Origin: Hydrogenophaga sp. 2FB
GTDB lineage: Bacteria > Pseudomonadota > Gammaproteobacteria > Burkholderiales > Burkholderiaceae_C
Length of the DNA: 64,000 nt
Reading direction: 5' to 3'
Assembly: GCF_005503365.1 (NCBI RefSeq)
Contig: NZ_SCML01000026.1
Location: forward strand, 1 to 64,000
Numbering within the stretch: the first letter of the stretch is position 1; each line of letters begins with the position of its first letter. Below, piece by piece: positions 1 through 9,186 of the stretch. Made by a program: the position numbers and the translations under genes. Below the pieces are notes generated by a model. That model was not told the DNA's origin and did no database searches. It saw nothing but the letters and a program-made list of their open reading frames with translations.

Positions 1-1223
1 GCCTCGCCGCTGCTCAGCGCGAGCGCGCGTTGCAGCAGGTTTTCAAGTTCGCGCACGTTGCCGGGCAAGTCGCGCGACTGCAGCCATGCCATGGCCCTGG
101 GCGACATGGCCGGCACGCTGTGCCCCGATTCGGCGCACAGGCGCGCGAGCAGCGCGCTCACCAGGCTGGGCAGGTCTTCCCGGCGTTCGCGCAGCGACGG
201 TGTGCGCAGCCCGATCACGTTGAGCCGGTAAAACAGGTCCTGGCGGAACTGGCCCGACTGCACCAGGGCGTTGAGGTCGCGGTGGGTGGCGCTGACGAGC
301 CGCACGTCGACCGGCTCTTCCTGCACGCCGCCCAGCGCGCGCACGCGGCGCTCCTGGATCACGCGCAGCAGCTTGGCCTGCATGGCCAGGGGCAGGTCGC
401 CGATTTCGTCGAGGAACAGGGTGCCGCCACGCGCTGCCTGGAAATAGCCTTCGCGGTCCGCGGTGGCGCCGGTGTAGGCGCCTTTGCGCGCGCCAAAGAA
501 TTCGGCCTCGATCAGGTTTTCCGGAATGGCGCCGCAGTTGACCGCCACGAAGGGTGCCGCGCTGCGGTGGCTGCAGTCGTGCACCGCGCGCGCCACGAGT
601 TCCTTGCCGGTGCCGGACTCGCCGAGGATGAGCACTGGCGCCATGCTGGACGCGACTTTTTCGATGCGCGCCTTGATCTGCGCGATGCTGGGCGCGCTGC
701 CCACGATGCGCCGCAGCGACTGCGCGCCACTGGCGCCGGCCGGTTGCTTGCGTGCGGGGTCGGTCGGACCGTTGCTGTTGTGGGTGGTTGCGCTGGACGC
801 GGCCGGTGCACCACCATTGCTGCCGTTGGCCTGGCGTGGCAGCCGCTGGCTTTGCAGGGCCGCCGTTACCGCGCTGCGCAGTTGCTTGAGGTCCACCGGC
901 TTGGTGAGGTAGTCGAAGGCGCCGGCCTTGAGCGATTCGACCGCGTTCTCGGCCGAGCCGTGGGCCGTGATCACGATGCACTTTTCTTCGCGCTGTGCTT
1001 CTGCGAGCTCGCGCAACAGCTCCAGGCCCAGACCGTCGGGCAGGCGCATGTCGGAGATCAGCACGTCGAAGCGCTGTTGGGCGAGCCACTCGCGCGCCTG
1101 GGCGAGGTCGGGCGCGGCCACCACCGCATGGCCTTCGCGCAGCAAGGTCAGCTCGTACAAGGTGCGCAGGTCGGGCTCGTCGTCGACGACCAGCACGGAT
1201 GCGGCTTGGGAGGGGGTGGGCAT
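1..1223 (-). CDS. pilR: Type IV pilus response regulator PilR, sigma-54 activator (3' part cut by window edge)
   Basis: NtrC-family regulator; with PilS it switches on sigma-54-dependent pilin (pilA) transcription. The start ATG at 1221-1223 opens with LVVDDEPDLR, a receiver domain whose phosphoacceptor aspartate lies in LISDMRLPDG. The AAA+ domain follows, with Walker A GESGTGKE, sigma-54 contact loop GAYTGA (a tolerated F-to-Y variant of GAFTGA), Walker B FLDEIGD and the LPGNVREL segment near the cut end. The C-terminal Fis-type helix-turn-helix lies outside the window. The gene starts 4 nt after the pilS stop, so the two are co-transcribed. Identity as PilR rather than another NtrC relative rests on the adjacent PilS and is very likely. 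Confidence 0.93.
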   Translation of the reverse strand, partial: MPTPSQAASVLVVDDEPDLRTLYELTLLREGHAVVAAPDLAQAREWLAQQRFDVLISDMRLPDGLGLELLRELAEAQREEKCIVITAHGSAENAVESLKAGAFDYLTKPVDLKQLRSAVTAALQSQRLPRQANGSNGGAPAASSATTHNSNGPTDPARKQPAGASGAQSLRRIVGSAPSIAQIKARIEKVASSMAPVLILGESGTGKELVARAVHDCSHRSAAPFVAVNCGAIPENLIEAEFFGARKGAYTGATADREGYFQAARGGTLFLDEIGDLPLAMQAKLLRVIQERRVRALGGVQEEPVDVRLVSATHRDLNALVQSGQFRQDLFYRLNVIGLRTPSLRERREDLPSLVSALLARLCAESGHSVPAMSPRAMAWLQSRDLPGNVRELENLLQRALALSSGE

Positions 1224-1227
1224 CGGA

Positions 1228-3036
1228 TCAGCGGGTGGTCAAGGGTGCGTCGCCGGACAGCGGGTGGTCGGGTTGCATCCCTCGCGGACCCACCGAGTCG
1301 CCCGGGTACTGCAGGCTTTCCTGCAGGGGTTCGCGGTTGGGTGCCTGCGCGGCGTTGGTGGCGGGAATCAGGACGTAGAACTCGTTGCCTTCCTGCTGAT
1401 CGAGGCGCGTGCGGCGGTAGGCGATTTGCGCACCATACCGCTCGCACAGTTCGCGGCAGATGTAGAGGCCCAGGCCGCTGGATCGGCTCTCGGACGAGAA
1501 GAAGGGCTCGAACAGGTGGCGCATCACACTGGCTTCCAGTGCCTCGCCATCGCTCCACACCGAAAGACGGACGTGTTCACTGCCGCTGGGCTGGGTGACG
1601 ATGCGGATCGACGCCGGTTTGCCGCTGGCGTGGCGCTGAGCGTTGTCCAGCAGGTTGATCAGCAGGCGGCGCAGGTGTTCGGGGTCGAAGCCGATGTGGG
1701 CGGCGGGTGCGTGCACGTGCACGCCCAGGCTGCGCTCGGCCTGCTTCTGGCGTGCCCATTCGCGGGTGATCTGGCGCACCGCGGAGTCGATCGGCAGCGC
1801 GGGCGAGGCCCCTGAGCTCTGGCTGGGCTGGGCGCGGGCCACGTTGAGGATGTCGTCGACGATGCGCGCGAGCCGTTGCGCGTTCTGATCGATCATGCGC
1901 GTCAGGCGTTTCTGGGCGGGCGCCTGCACTTCTTCGTCGAGCAGCGCGTTGGCCTGCGAAATGGCCGAGAGCGGGTTGCGGATTTCGTGCGCCACCGCGG
2001 CCGACATGCGGCCCATGGAGGCGAGTTTCTCGGTGCGCACACGCGCTTCGATCTCGCGCAAGTCTTCGAGGAACAACACGCACAGACCTGCGCGCCGGCC
2101 GTTTTGCGCCGTCAGCCGGGTGCGGGCATGCAGGCGCTGAACGGGGCGGTCTTCGTTGTCGATGGTGGTTTCCATTTCCAGGGCCTCACCCTGCGCGAAG
2201 GTCTCGTGCACCAGGTGGGACAGGTGGTGCCAGCTGCTGCGCGCCGAGAGCAGCAGCTTGACGGCCTGGGGCGACGCATGGCCGAGCAGCATGGTTTTGG
2301 CCGCCGGGTTGGCGTTGCGCACCACGCCGTGCGGGTCCACCACCAGCACACCGATGGTCAGGTTGTCGATCACCAGTTCGTTCACCTGCGCTTGCGTGCG
2401 CGCCGCGGCACGGCTGGTGGCGGCCAGGATCTCTTCGCGGGCGAGGCGGATGGCCAGTTGGTTGGCGAGCACGGCCACCAGGAAGAAGCCGGTGCCGGTC
2501 AGACTGGCCTGAAGGAAGCGCGCGGTCGCCGCATCGCCGAGCAAGGGGCCATTCAGGGCCGCTTCGCCCAGCAGGTACAGCGTGACGCTGGCGGCGGTGC
2601 CCAGCGCGAGTGTCAGCGGCCCGAGGATGGCCGCCAGCAGCACCGGCAGGGCGAACAGGGCGGTGAAGTTGATGCCACCGGTCTGGAACGACTGCAGCAG
2701 GGCGAACACGACCACGTCCACGCCGATGGTCAGCAGCCACTGGATGTGCAGCGGCTGACCTTGTTCCACCGGGCGCCAGAGGAACAGCATCAGCAGCGTG
2801 GCGCAGAGGTGGAACGCGCAGATCACCACCAGCCACTGGGCTCCGCCCGAGCGGGTGACGACCACGAACAGTTGCAAGGCCAGCAGCACCACGGCGATGA
2901 GCACCCGCGCCTGCATGAAGGCGCGCCACAGCCGCACAAAAGCGCGCATGCGTTGCTCACGCTCCTGGTGGTTGCTGCCTTCGAAGCCGGCGTACCAGGA
3001 CGCGGCGAACTGTGAAGAGATGTCGCTGGCGGCCAT
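1228..3036 (-). CDS. pilS: Sensor histidine kinase PilS
   Basis: 602-aa membrane sensor kinase of the PilSR two-component system. About six hydrophobic segments occupy residues 45-195, the arrangement of PilS, which monitors pilin in the inner membrane. A PAS-like linker (about 220-330) precedes the HisKA box AVAHEIRNP, with the phosphoacceptor histidine near residue 350, and an HATPase_c domain with a GLGLYI G-box. The last about 45 residues are a proline-rich tail without known function. It lies 1 nt after the small upstream gene and 4 nt before pilR, in one tight minus-strand operon with ypjD. Confidence 0.93.
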   Translation of the reverse strand: MAASDISSQFAASWYAGFEGSNHQEREQRMRAFVRLWRAFMQARVLIAVVLLALQLFVVVTRSGGAQWLVVICAFHLCATLLMLFLWRPVEQGQPLHIQWLLTIGVDVVVFALLQSFQTGGINFTALFALPVLLAAILGPLTLALGTAASVTLYLLGEAALNGPLLGDAATARFLQASLTGTGFFLVAVLANQLAIRLAREEILAATSRAAARTQAQVNELVIDNLTIGVLVVDPHGVVRNANPAAKTMLLGHASPQAVKLLLSARSSWHHLSHLVHETFAQGEALEMETTIDNEDRPVQRLHARTRLTAQNGRRAGLCVLFLEDLREIEARVRTEKLASMGRMSAAVAHEIRNPLSAISQANALLDEEVQAPAQKRLTRMIDQNAQRLARIVDDILNVARAQPSQSSGASPALPIDSAVRQITREWARQKQAERSLGVHVHAPAAHIGFDPEHLRRLLINLLDNAQRHASGKPASIRIVTQPSGSEHVRLSVWSDGEALEASVMRHLFEPFFSSESRSSGLGLYICRELCERYGAQIAYRRTRLDQQEGNEFYVLIPATNAAQAPNREPLQESLQYPGDSVGPRGMQPDHPLSGDAPLTTR

Positions 3037-3037
3037 G

Positions 3038-3274
3038 TCAGCCTTCCAGCAGGCGCCGGTGCTCGGCGCTGCAGTAGACGCCCTGGTTGCCCTGAACCGC
3101 CTCGTTCTCGGGCAGGTGCGTGCCGCACTGCCGGCACGCGACCATGATGGTGGGCACGTTGCTTTTCGGGGGTGGGGCCTTGCGCGCCGCGTTGGAGCGG
3201 TGGTCTTCCAGGCGGTTGTTGCGCCATATATAGAAGGCCACCATCACCACAGCCAGAACGAGCAGGTATTTCAT
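3038..3274 (-). CDS. PP0621-type small membrane-anchored cysteine protein
   Basis: 78-aa protein with one N-terminal membrane helix (MKYLLVLAVVMVAFYIW), a short basic and proline-rich linker, then a small metal-binding-looking module: CRQC near residues 47-50 and YCS near 67-69, followed by EHRRL. This matches the widespread but uncharacterised PP0621 family. The first methionine was chosen because it begins directly at the hydrophobic helix; longer in-frame starts run into ypjD. It lies 4 nt after ypjD and 1 nt before pilS. That fixed position suggests a link to pilus or membrane function, but no function is known. Confidence 0.85.
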   Translation of the reverse strand: MKYLLVLAVVMVAFYIWRNNRLEDHRSNAARKAPPPKSNVPTIMVACRQCGTHLPENEAVQGNQGVYCSAEHRRLLEG

Positions 3275-3278
3275 GGGT

Positions 3279-4136
3279 TCAACCGCGTTGCAACAGGACT
3301 TCGATGACGAAGCGCGAGCCGGCGTAGCCCAGCAGCAGGAAGCCCGCGGCCACGTAGAGCGTGCGCACGGCGACGCGGCCACGCCAGCCCAGGCGCCAGC
3401 GGCCCCAGAGCAGCACGCCCATGGTGAGCCAGGACAGCACCGAGAAGGTGGTCTTGTGGTCCCAGACCCAGCGGTGGTTGAGCGTTTCGGAGAAATACCA
3501 GCCGGCCAGCAGCGTGGCGCTGAGCAGGGCGAAGCCGGCGGCGACAAAGCGGAAGGTGAGCCGCTCCAGCGTGAGCAGCGGCATGGCAGCTTCGTTGGCG
3601 TGGCCCAGGCGGATGGCTTTTTCCGCGCGCTGCATCAGCCAGGCGTGCACGACAGCCGCGGCGATCAGGCCGTAGGAGGCGATGCCCAAGGCCCAGTGCA
3701 GGGGCATGAGCGCGGAATGCAGGGCCGGGTACGGCGTGCCCGGGAACGCCAGGGCGAGCAGCACCACCCACATGCCCAGGATGGCGAGCGTCCAGCGCGC
3801 GCGCATCTGCGGGTACAGGCGGCTTTCGATCAGGTAGACGGTGAGCACCAGCCAGCCCGTGACGGACAACGCCGGCGCGAAGCCGAAGCGCGCGGGCTGT
3901 TCGAACAGCCCGAGCACCAGCACGGCCAGGTGCAGCAGCCACGCCAGGCCGAGCAGGCCGCGGCTCTGCGGCGCCGACATGCGGGCGTGGGCCACGGCGA
4001 GCAAGGCGTAGATCAGCGCCGCGCCGGCGGAGAGCACGGCGGCGGACAGGTTGGGGGATGCGAGTGTGGGCAGCAGGCTCATCACCAGGGCAGCGCGCCA
4101 AGCATGGAAAGGAAGGGCGCAGCTAAAATCATCCAC
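3279..4136 (-). CDS. ypjD: Cytochrome c assembly-like inner membrane protein YpjD (CcsA superfamily)
   Basis: 285-aa polytopic membrane protein of the CcsA/CcmC superfamily, resembling E. coli YpjD (CorE). About eight hydrophobic segments span the length. The tryptophan-rich WVWDHKTTFSVLSW stretch near residues 218-231 and nearby histidines are typical of the haem-handling signature of the superfamily. YpjD proteins are not the main cytochrome c maturation factors and their substrate is unclear. It is the first gene of the ypjD-PP0621-pilS-pilR operon and is divergent from ffh, an arrangement common in Burkholderiales. Identification is by family features and context. Confidence 0.85.
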   Translation of the reverse strand: MDDFSCALPFHAWRAALVMSLLPTLASPNLSAAVLSAGAALIYALLAVAHARMSAPQSRGLLGLAWLLHLAVLVLGLFEQPARFGFAPALSVTGWLVLTVYLIESRLYPQMRARWTLAILGMWVVLLALAFPGTPYPALHSALMPLHWALGIASYGLIAAAVVHAWLMQRAEKAIRLGHANEAAMPLLTLERLTFRFVAAGFALLSATLLAGWYFSETLNHRWVWDHKTTFSVLSWLTMGVLLWGRWRLGWRGRVAVRTLYVAAGFLLLGYAGSRFVIEVLLQRG

Positions 4137-4238
4137 ACAGTTTAACGGCCTTGCCCGGCGCGATACCGCCGCTGCGCCGCCTTCACCGACCGCCCGACGC
4201 GGCCCCTTTGCCCCCTTCTCCCCCTACCCGAGCGTAAC

Positions 4239-5615
4239 ATGGCCTCAGCCCTTTCAGATCGACTCTCACGCATCGTCAAGGAAATGCGCGGCCAGGCCCG
4301 CATCACCGAGAGCAATGTCACCGACATGCTGCGCGAGGTGCGCATGGCCTTGCTGGAGGCCGACGTCGCGCTGCCGGTGGTGCGCGATTTCATCGCGCGC
4401 GTGAAGGACAAGGCGCTGGGCCAGGAGGTGGTGGGCTCGCTCACGCCGGGGCAGGCGCTAGTGGCGATCGTCAACCGCGAGCTGGCCGCGACCATGGGCG
4501 ACGGCGTGGCCGACATCAACCTCGCGGCGCAGCCGCCCGCGGTGATCCTCATGGCCGGTCTGCAGGGTGCCGGTAAAACCACCACCACCGCCAAGCTGGC
4601 CAAGCACCTGATCGAGAAGCGCAAGAAGAAGGTGCTCACGGTGTCCGGCGACGTGTACCGCCCGGCGGCCATCGAGCAGCTGAAGACCGTGACCGCGCAG
4701 GCCGGGGCCGAGTGGTTCCCGAGCACGCCCGACCAGAAACCGGTGGACATCGCGCGCGCTGCCATCGATTACGCGCGCAAGCACCACTTCGACGTGCTGC
4801 TGGTCGACACCGCCGGCCGCCTGGCGATCGACGAGGCGCTGATGCGCGAGATCCAGGAACTGCACGCCGTACTCAAACCGGTGGAAACGCTGTTCGTCGT
4901 CGACGCGATGCAGGGGCAGGACGCGATCAACACCGCCAAGGCGTTCAAGGACGCGTTGCCACTGACCGGCATCATCCTCACCAAGCTCGACGGTGATTCG
5001 CGCGGCGGCGCGGCGCTGTCGGTGCGGCAGATCACCGGCGCGCCGATCAAGTTCGCCGGTGTGTCGGAAAAGATCGACGGCCTGGAGGTGTTCGACGCCG
5101 ACCGCCACGCGCAGCGCGTGCTCGGCATGGGCGACATCCTGGCGCTGGTCGAACAGGTCACCGCGGGTGTGGACATGGCGGCGGCGCAGAAGCTCGCGGC
5201 CAAGGTCAAGAGCGGCGGTGGCTTCGACCTCAATGACTTCCTTGAGCAGATCCGCCAGATGAAGCAGATGGGCGGCCTCTCCAGCCTGATGGACAAGCTA
5301 CCCGCTGCCATGGCCGCGAAGGCCGGCCAGGTCGACATGGGCCGTGCCGAGAAGGACGTCAAGCGCAAGGAAGGCATCATCTGCAGCATGACGCTCAAGG
5401 AGCGCACCAAGCCCGAGATCATCAAGGCCACGCGCAAGCGCCGCATTGCCGCCGGCGCCGGCGTGCAGGTTCAGGAAGTCAACCGCCTGCTCAAGGAGTT
5501 CGAGCAGATGCAGGGCATGATGAAGAAGATGCAGGGCGGCGGCATGATGAAGATGATGAAGCGCATGGGGGGCATGAAGGGCATGCCCAAGCTGCCGCCC
5601 GGCATGGGCCGCTGA
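4239..5615 (+). CDS. ffh: Signal recognition particle GTPase Ffh
   Basis: 458-aa SRP54 homologue that binds 4.5S RNA and signal sequences of nascent membrane proteins and delivers ribosomes to FtsY. The N-domain occupies about residues 1-90. The G-domain carries GLQGAGKTTTTAK (P-loop, about 107-119), VDTAGR and ILTKLDGD. The M-domain, from about residue 300, ends in a methionine-rich run (repeated MM/GGMM motifs) that forms the signal-peptide groove. Length and motif order are full and normal. The 100-bp gap to divergent ypjD should hold both promoters. Confidence 0.98.
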   Translation: MASALSDRLSRIVKEMRGQARITESNVTDMLREVRMALLEADVALPVVRDFIARVKDKALGQEVVGSLTPGQALVAIVNRELAATMGDGVADINLAAQPPAVILMAGLQGAGKTTTTAKLAKHLIEKRKKKVLTVSGDVYRPAAIEQLKTVTAQAGAEWFPSTPDQKPVDIARAAIDYARKHHFDVLLVDTAGRLAIDEALMREIQELHAVLKPVETLFVVDAMQGQDAINTAKAFKDALPLTGIILTKLDGDSRGGAALSVRQITGAPIKFAGVSEKIDGLEVFDADRHAQRVLGMGDILALVEQVTAGVDMAAAQKLAAKVKSGGGFDLNDFLEQIRQMKQMGGLSSLMDKLPAAMAAKAGQVDMGRAEKDVKRKEGIICSMTLKERTKPEIIKATRKRRIAAGAGVQVQEVNRLLKEFEQMQGMMKKMQGGGMMKMMKRMGGMKGMPKLPPGMGR

Positions 5616-5619
5616 CGCC

Positions 5620-6237
5620 ATGAGCGCCGCCGACGCCCACACCGTCACCGACCTCGCGTCGCTGCAATCGCTGTTCGGAGCGGTGGGCGAGGCGTCGCTG
5701 CGCAAGGAGGTGGACCGACTGCACCCGGTCTACCAACGCTGGATCGAGGCTTCGCCGTTCGCCGTGCTGGCCACGGTCGGGCCCGATGGTCTCGATGCTT
5801 CGCCGCGTGGCGACCCGCCCGGGCTCGTGACCATTCAGGACGAGCACACGCTGCTGCTGCCCGAGCGCGCCGGCAACAACCGCATCGACAGCCTGAAGAA
5901 CATCCTCGGCGATCCGCGCGTGGCCTTGCTGTTCTTCGTGCCCGGCGTGGGCGAGACGGTGCGCGTGAACGGCAAGGCACGCATCTCGGTGGATCCGGCT
6001 CTGCTGCAGCGCCTCGCCATGGACGGCAAGCCGCCGCGCTGCGTGATCGTCATCTCGGTGGAGACGGTGTTCTTTCAGTGCGCCCGTGCGATGAAGCGGT
6101 CGGGCCTCTGGGACGCGCGCGAACCCGTAGCCGTGCCCACCGCCGGCGAGATGCTCGCGGCCCTCACGCACAACGGCATCGACGGCAAGGCCTACGACCT
6201 GGCCCTGCCCGAGCGCCAGCGCAACACGCTGTACTGA
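5620..6237 (+). CDS. Pyridoxamine 5'-phosphate oxidase-family FMN protein
   Basis: 205-aa protein of the split-barrel flavin-binding superfamily, closest in layout to the MSMEG_1061-type subgroup. Typical elements are FAVLATVGPDGLDASPRGDPPG (about residues 47-68, with an acidic/arginine patch for FMN) and the later ARAMKRSGLWD segment near 150-160. These proteins reduce or oxidise small molecules with FMN; the substrate of this subgroup is not known. It begins 4 nt after the ffh stop and so may be co-transcribed, but no functional link to SRP is known. It converges with the amidohydrolase gene, leaving a 7-nt gap. Confidence 0.85.
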   Translation: MSAADAHTVTDLASLQSLFGAVGEASLRKEVDRLHPVYQRWIEASPFAVLATVGPDGLDASPRGDPPGLVTIQDEHTLLLPERAGNNRIDSLKNILGDPRVALLFFVPGVGETVRVNGKARISVDPALLQRLAMDGKPPRCVIVISVETVFFQCARAMKRSGLWDAREPVAVPTAGEMLAALTHNGIDGKAYDLALPERQRNTLY

Positions 6238-6244
6238 CGTCGGA

Positions 6245-7126
6245 TCAGGAACCAAACGGTCCGTACAGGACGCGCGGGTTGTCCACCAGGATGCGCCGGC
6301 GCACCGCTGCGTCGGGCACCCATTCGGTCAGCAGGTCGAACAGATCGCCGTCGTTGGGCATGGCGCGCCCGTTCATGTTGACGTGTGGCCAATCGGTGCC
6401 CCAGACCAGGCGCTCGGGTGCGGCGGCCACCAGAGCCCGCGCCAGCGGCGTGACATCGGCATAGGGCATGTCGCCCGGCGTGCAGCGCATCGGCCCCGAG
6501 AGCTTCACCCAGAATTTCCCGGTGTCCAGCAGCCGCAGCAAGCGCTGGAACGCCGGTTGGTCCACGCCGCCCGCTGCCGGGATCGCCGCGAAATGGTCCA
6601 GCACCACCGCGTCGTTGGGCAAGGCTTGCAAGGTGTCGGCGAAGTCCACCAGGTCGTCTGCACTCGGATAGAACTGCACGTGCCATCCCAGCTCGGCCAC
6701 CATGGCCGCGATCCGTGGGGACAAACGGGGTAGAGCGCCCCGGTGACCGGGGCTCACGAAACGCGCGCCGCGCACGCCCAGCGCATCCAGGCGTTGGAGT
6801 TCAGCGGGCGTCACGTCTTCGGGCAGCAACGCCACGCCTTTGAAGCGGCCCGGGTGCAGCGCGAGCATCGCGGCCAGGTGGTTCGGGTTCATGCCGTAGC
6901 CGGCGCCGCTGACCACCACCGCGCCCTCCAGCCCCAGTGTGTCCTGCAGGTGCATGTGCATCTCGGGCAGGGCGTCTTCGGAGACGTACTTGCTGTCCGG
7001 GTGGAACGGGTGCTGCGCCGCCGGGCCGAACAGGTGGATGTGGCAGTCGATCGCGCCGGGTGGGCAGGGGGTGGCGGGCTTGCGCGGCGCACGGTCCGGC
7101 GGTTGGGTCAACGGGGGCGTGGTCAT
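6245..7126 (-). CDS. Amidohydrolase, 2-pyrone-4,6-dicarboxylate lactonase-like
   Basis: 293-aa TIM-barrel metal hydrolase of the COG3618 type. IDCHIHLFG near residue 28 is the metal-binding HxH strand, and LVWGTDWPHVN near 242-252 carries the catalytic aspartate. VLDHFAAIP and FWVKLSGP are the other conserved strands. The family opens lactones such as 2-pyrone-4,6-dicarboxylate in aromatic breakdown; the actual substrate here cannot be read. The chosen ATG precedes a proline-rich leader. It lies 11 nt downstream of a Bug receptor gene, so the receptor probably binds a carboxylic substrate or product of this enzyme. Confidence 0.88.
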   Translation of the reverse strand: MTTPPLTQPPDRAPRKPATPCPPGAIDCHIHLFGPAAQHPFHPDSKYVSEDALPEMHMHLQDTLGLEGAVVVSGAGYGMNPNHLAAMLALHPGRFKGVALLPEDVTPAELQRLDALGVRGARFVSPGHRGALPRLSPRIAAMVAELGWHVQFYPSADDLVDFADTLQALPNDAVVLDHFAAIPAAGGVDQPAFQRLLRLLDTGKFWVKLSGPMRCTPGDMPYADVTPLARALVAAAPERLVWGTDWPHVNMNGRAMPNDGDLFDLLTEWVPDAAVRRRILVDNPRVLYGPFGS

Positions 7127-7137
7127 GGGTTCGGGCG

Positions 7138-8124
7138 TCAATCGGCTTTGATGTTGGACTTGCGCACCACCTCGGCCCACTGCTTCAGTTCGGTGTGGAT
7201 CAACTTGCCGAAAGTGGGCGGGTCGCTGGCCACGAGGTCCACGCCGTCGGCCTTCAACTGCTGCTGGAACGCGGGGACGCGCGCGAAAGCGGCGATGGCC
7301 TTGTGCAGCGACGAGATCACCGCCGGGTCGGTGCCCGCCGGCGCGAGGATGCCCATCCACAGGATGCCCTGGTAACCCGGCACGCCGGACTCGGCCACGG
7401 TCGGGACGTCGGGCATCAGCGGTGAGCGCTTCAGGCTGGCGATCGCCAGCGGTTTGATGCGCCCGCCCTTGATGTGTTGCGAAGACGTCGCGATGGTGTC
7501 CATCTTCACCGCCGCCACGCCGCTCAACAGGTCGTTGAGCGCGGGTGCCGCGCCGCGGTAGGGCACGTGATCGATCTGCAGCGCCATGCGCTGCAGCAAG
7601 AGTTCCATGGTGACGTGGGGCAGCGTGCCATTGCCGGCCGAGGCGTAGTTCAACTTGCCGGGGTTCGCCTTGGCGTAGGCCACGAACTCGGCCATGGTGT
7701 TGAAGGGCTGGGCGCTGTGCGCCACCAGCAGCTCGGGGATCTCCGCGATGAGCGAGACGGGTGCGAGGTCTTTCTCGGTGTCGAACGGGAGCTTGGGAAT
7801 CAACGACGGGTTGATGGTGTGGTTCGGTGTGGTGAACAGCAGCGTGTAGCCGTCGGCCGCCGACTTGGCCACGCGTGTGGTCGCGAGGGTGCCGCCGGCC
7901 CCCGGCACGTTCTCCACCACCACCGATGCGGAGAGCTGCTGGCCGAGTTGCGCGGCCACCAGACGGGCCACGAAGTCCACGGTTCCACCTGCGGAGAATG
8001 GCACAATGAGCCGCACCGGGCGGTCCGGATAAGCCGCTTGCGCAGGCATGGCAAAGGCCCATGCCGCCATGCTGATCAGCGCCACCAAGGCGCTGCGTGG
8101 GATGCGTAAAGAAGAGGGGAACAT
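7138..8124 (-). CDS. Bug/TctC-family periplasmic solute receptor
   Basis: 328-aa tripartite-tricarboxylate-transporter receptor. A signal peptide with hydrophobic core ALVALISMAAWAFAM ends near AQA (about residue 31). The mature protein opens with YPDRPVRLIVPFSAGG, the Bug signature, followed by NVPGAGG and DGYTLLF. Such receptors bind carboxylates in the periplasm. No TctA/TctB membrane partner is encoded in the window, so it is an orphan receptor, which is common in Burkholderiales. It is the first gene of the left arm, divergent from the LysR gene; a 13-bp palindrome lies in the shared promoter region. Confidence 0.93.
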   Translation of the reverse strand: MFPSSLRIPRSALVALISMAAWAFAMPAQAAYPDRPVRLIVPFSAGGTVDFVARLVAAQLGQQLSASVVVENVPGAGGTLATTRVAKSAADGYTLLFTTPNHTINPSLIPKLPFDTEKDLAPVSLIAEIPELLVAHSAQPFNTMAEFVAYAKANPGKLNYASAGNGTLPHVTMELLLQRMALQIDHVPYRGAAPALNDLLSGVAAVKMDTIATSSQHIKGGRIKPLAIASLKRSPLMPDVPTVAESGVPGYQGILWMGILAPAGTDPAVISSLHKAIAAFARVPAFQQQLKADGVDLVASDPPTFGKLIHTELKQWAEVVRKSNIKAD

Positions 8125-8185
8125 AGGGTCTCCAACACAGGGGTCATCGTCAGGGAGCGCAGTACACCATCGGCGCGCACCACCC

Positions 8186-8198
8186 ACAAATGATTTGT
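8186..8198. promoter_or_regulatory. Palindromic LysR operator candidate, left arm
   Basis: ACAAAT-G-ATTTGT is a perfect 13-bp inverted repeat in the 111-bp gap between the divergent Bug receptor and LysR genes. It has the A/T-rich dyad shape of LysR-type sites. Its near-copy at 9187-9199 in front of the other Bug gene supports function; binding by the adjacent LysR protein is inference. Confidence 0.6.
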
Positions 8199-8235
8199 TT
8201 GCATCCCCTGATGTACGCCATTCATTGGTCTTTCC

Positions 8236-9141
8236 ATGCAGATTGATTTCCTCGGCATCCAGGCCTTTCTGGCCATCATCGAAACCGGCAGCTTTCATCT
8301 GGCGGCCGCGCAGCTCAACCTGTCGCAAACGGCCGTCAGCCACCGCCTGCGCAAACTGGAGGAAACCCTCGGTGTACGCCTCATTGCCCGGACCACGCGC
8401 GAGGTCTCGCTGACCGACGCGGGCCGCGCGCTGCTGCCCCGCGCGCGCAGTGCGGTGCAAGAACTCGGCGTGTCCTGCGAAGCGGTTCGCAAACATGGAC
8501 AGCATGCCCACAACTGGCTGGTGCTCGCCTGCCTGCCGACGCTGGCCACGGGTGCGATGGTGGACGTGTTGCGCGCCTGCCAGGCGCGCTGGCCCGACAC
8601 GCCGGTGCGTGTGTTCGACAGCGCGGTGCATGAAATCCTTGAACTGGTGGAGTCGCGCATCGCGGCGTTTGGCGTCAGTGTGATGCGCACCAACATGACC
8701 GGTGGTGACTTCATCACCGAGCGCATCGGCGAAGAGCCGTTCGTGCTGCTCTGTCCCGAAGGACATGCGCTGGCGCAACAAGCGACCGTGCGCTGGAGCG
8801 AGCTGCGCGACGAAGCGCTGATCCGTATCAGCATGACCTCGGGCAACAGCGTGACGATCGACGAATCGCTGGGCCCCTTGCGCGAGCAATTGCGCTGGCG
8901 CCTGGAAGCCCAGCACACCGCAATGGCGGTCGAGATGGTGCGCGGCGGGCTGGGCCTGACCGTGGTGCCCTTGCTGGCTTCGAACGTCGGCCCCGGCGTG
9001 CGCGCAGTGCCGCTGGAGCAACCGACGGTCACGCGCACGCTGGCCGTGGTGATGCGGCGCGATGCCGTGTTGAGCGAGCAGGAAATGTTCGTGCGCGACC
9101 ACATCGTGGCGTCGATCCGCGAGCGCATCCACGCGGTCTGA
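8236..9141 (+). CDS. LysR-family transcriptional regulator
   Basis: 301-aa LysR-type regulator. The winged helix-turn-helix lies at residues 3-60 (FLAIIETGSFHLAAAQLNLS, then AVSHRLRKLEETLGVRL), followed by a substrate-binding effector domain (about 90-295). It lies between two transcription units that each pair a Bug receptor with an amidohydrolase, and near-identical palindromes sit upstream of both. The simplest reading is that it controls both arms in response to the transported or hydrolysed compound. The ligand is unknown. Confidence 0.93.
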   Translation: MQIDFLGIQAFLAIIETGSFHLAAAQLNLSQTAVSHRLRKLEETLGVRLIARTTREVSLTDAGRALLPRARSAVQELGVSCEAVRKHGQHAHNWLVLACLPTLATGAMVDVLRACQARWPDTPVRVFDSAVHEILELVESRIAAFGVSVMRTNMTGGDFITERIGEEPFVLLCPEGHALAQQATVRWSELRDEALIRISMTSGNSVTIDESLGPLREQLRWRLEAQHTAMAVEMVRGGLGLTVVPLLASNVGPGVRAVPLEQPTVTRTLAVVMRRDAVLSEQEMFVRDHIVASIRERIHAV

Positions 9142-9186
9142 GCGGGGTGGCCGTGCCAGATGAATCTGGCGCATGGATGTTCAAGA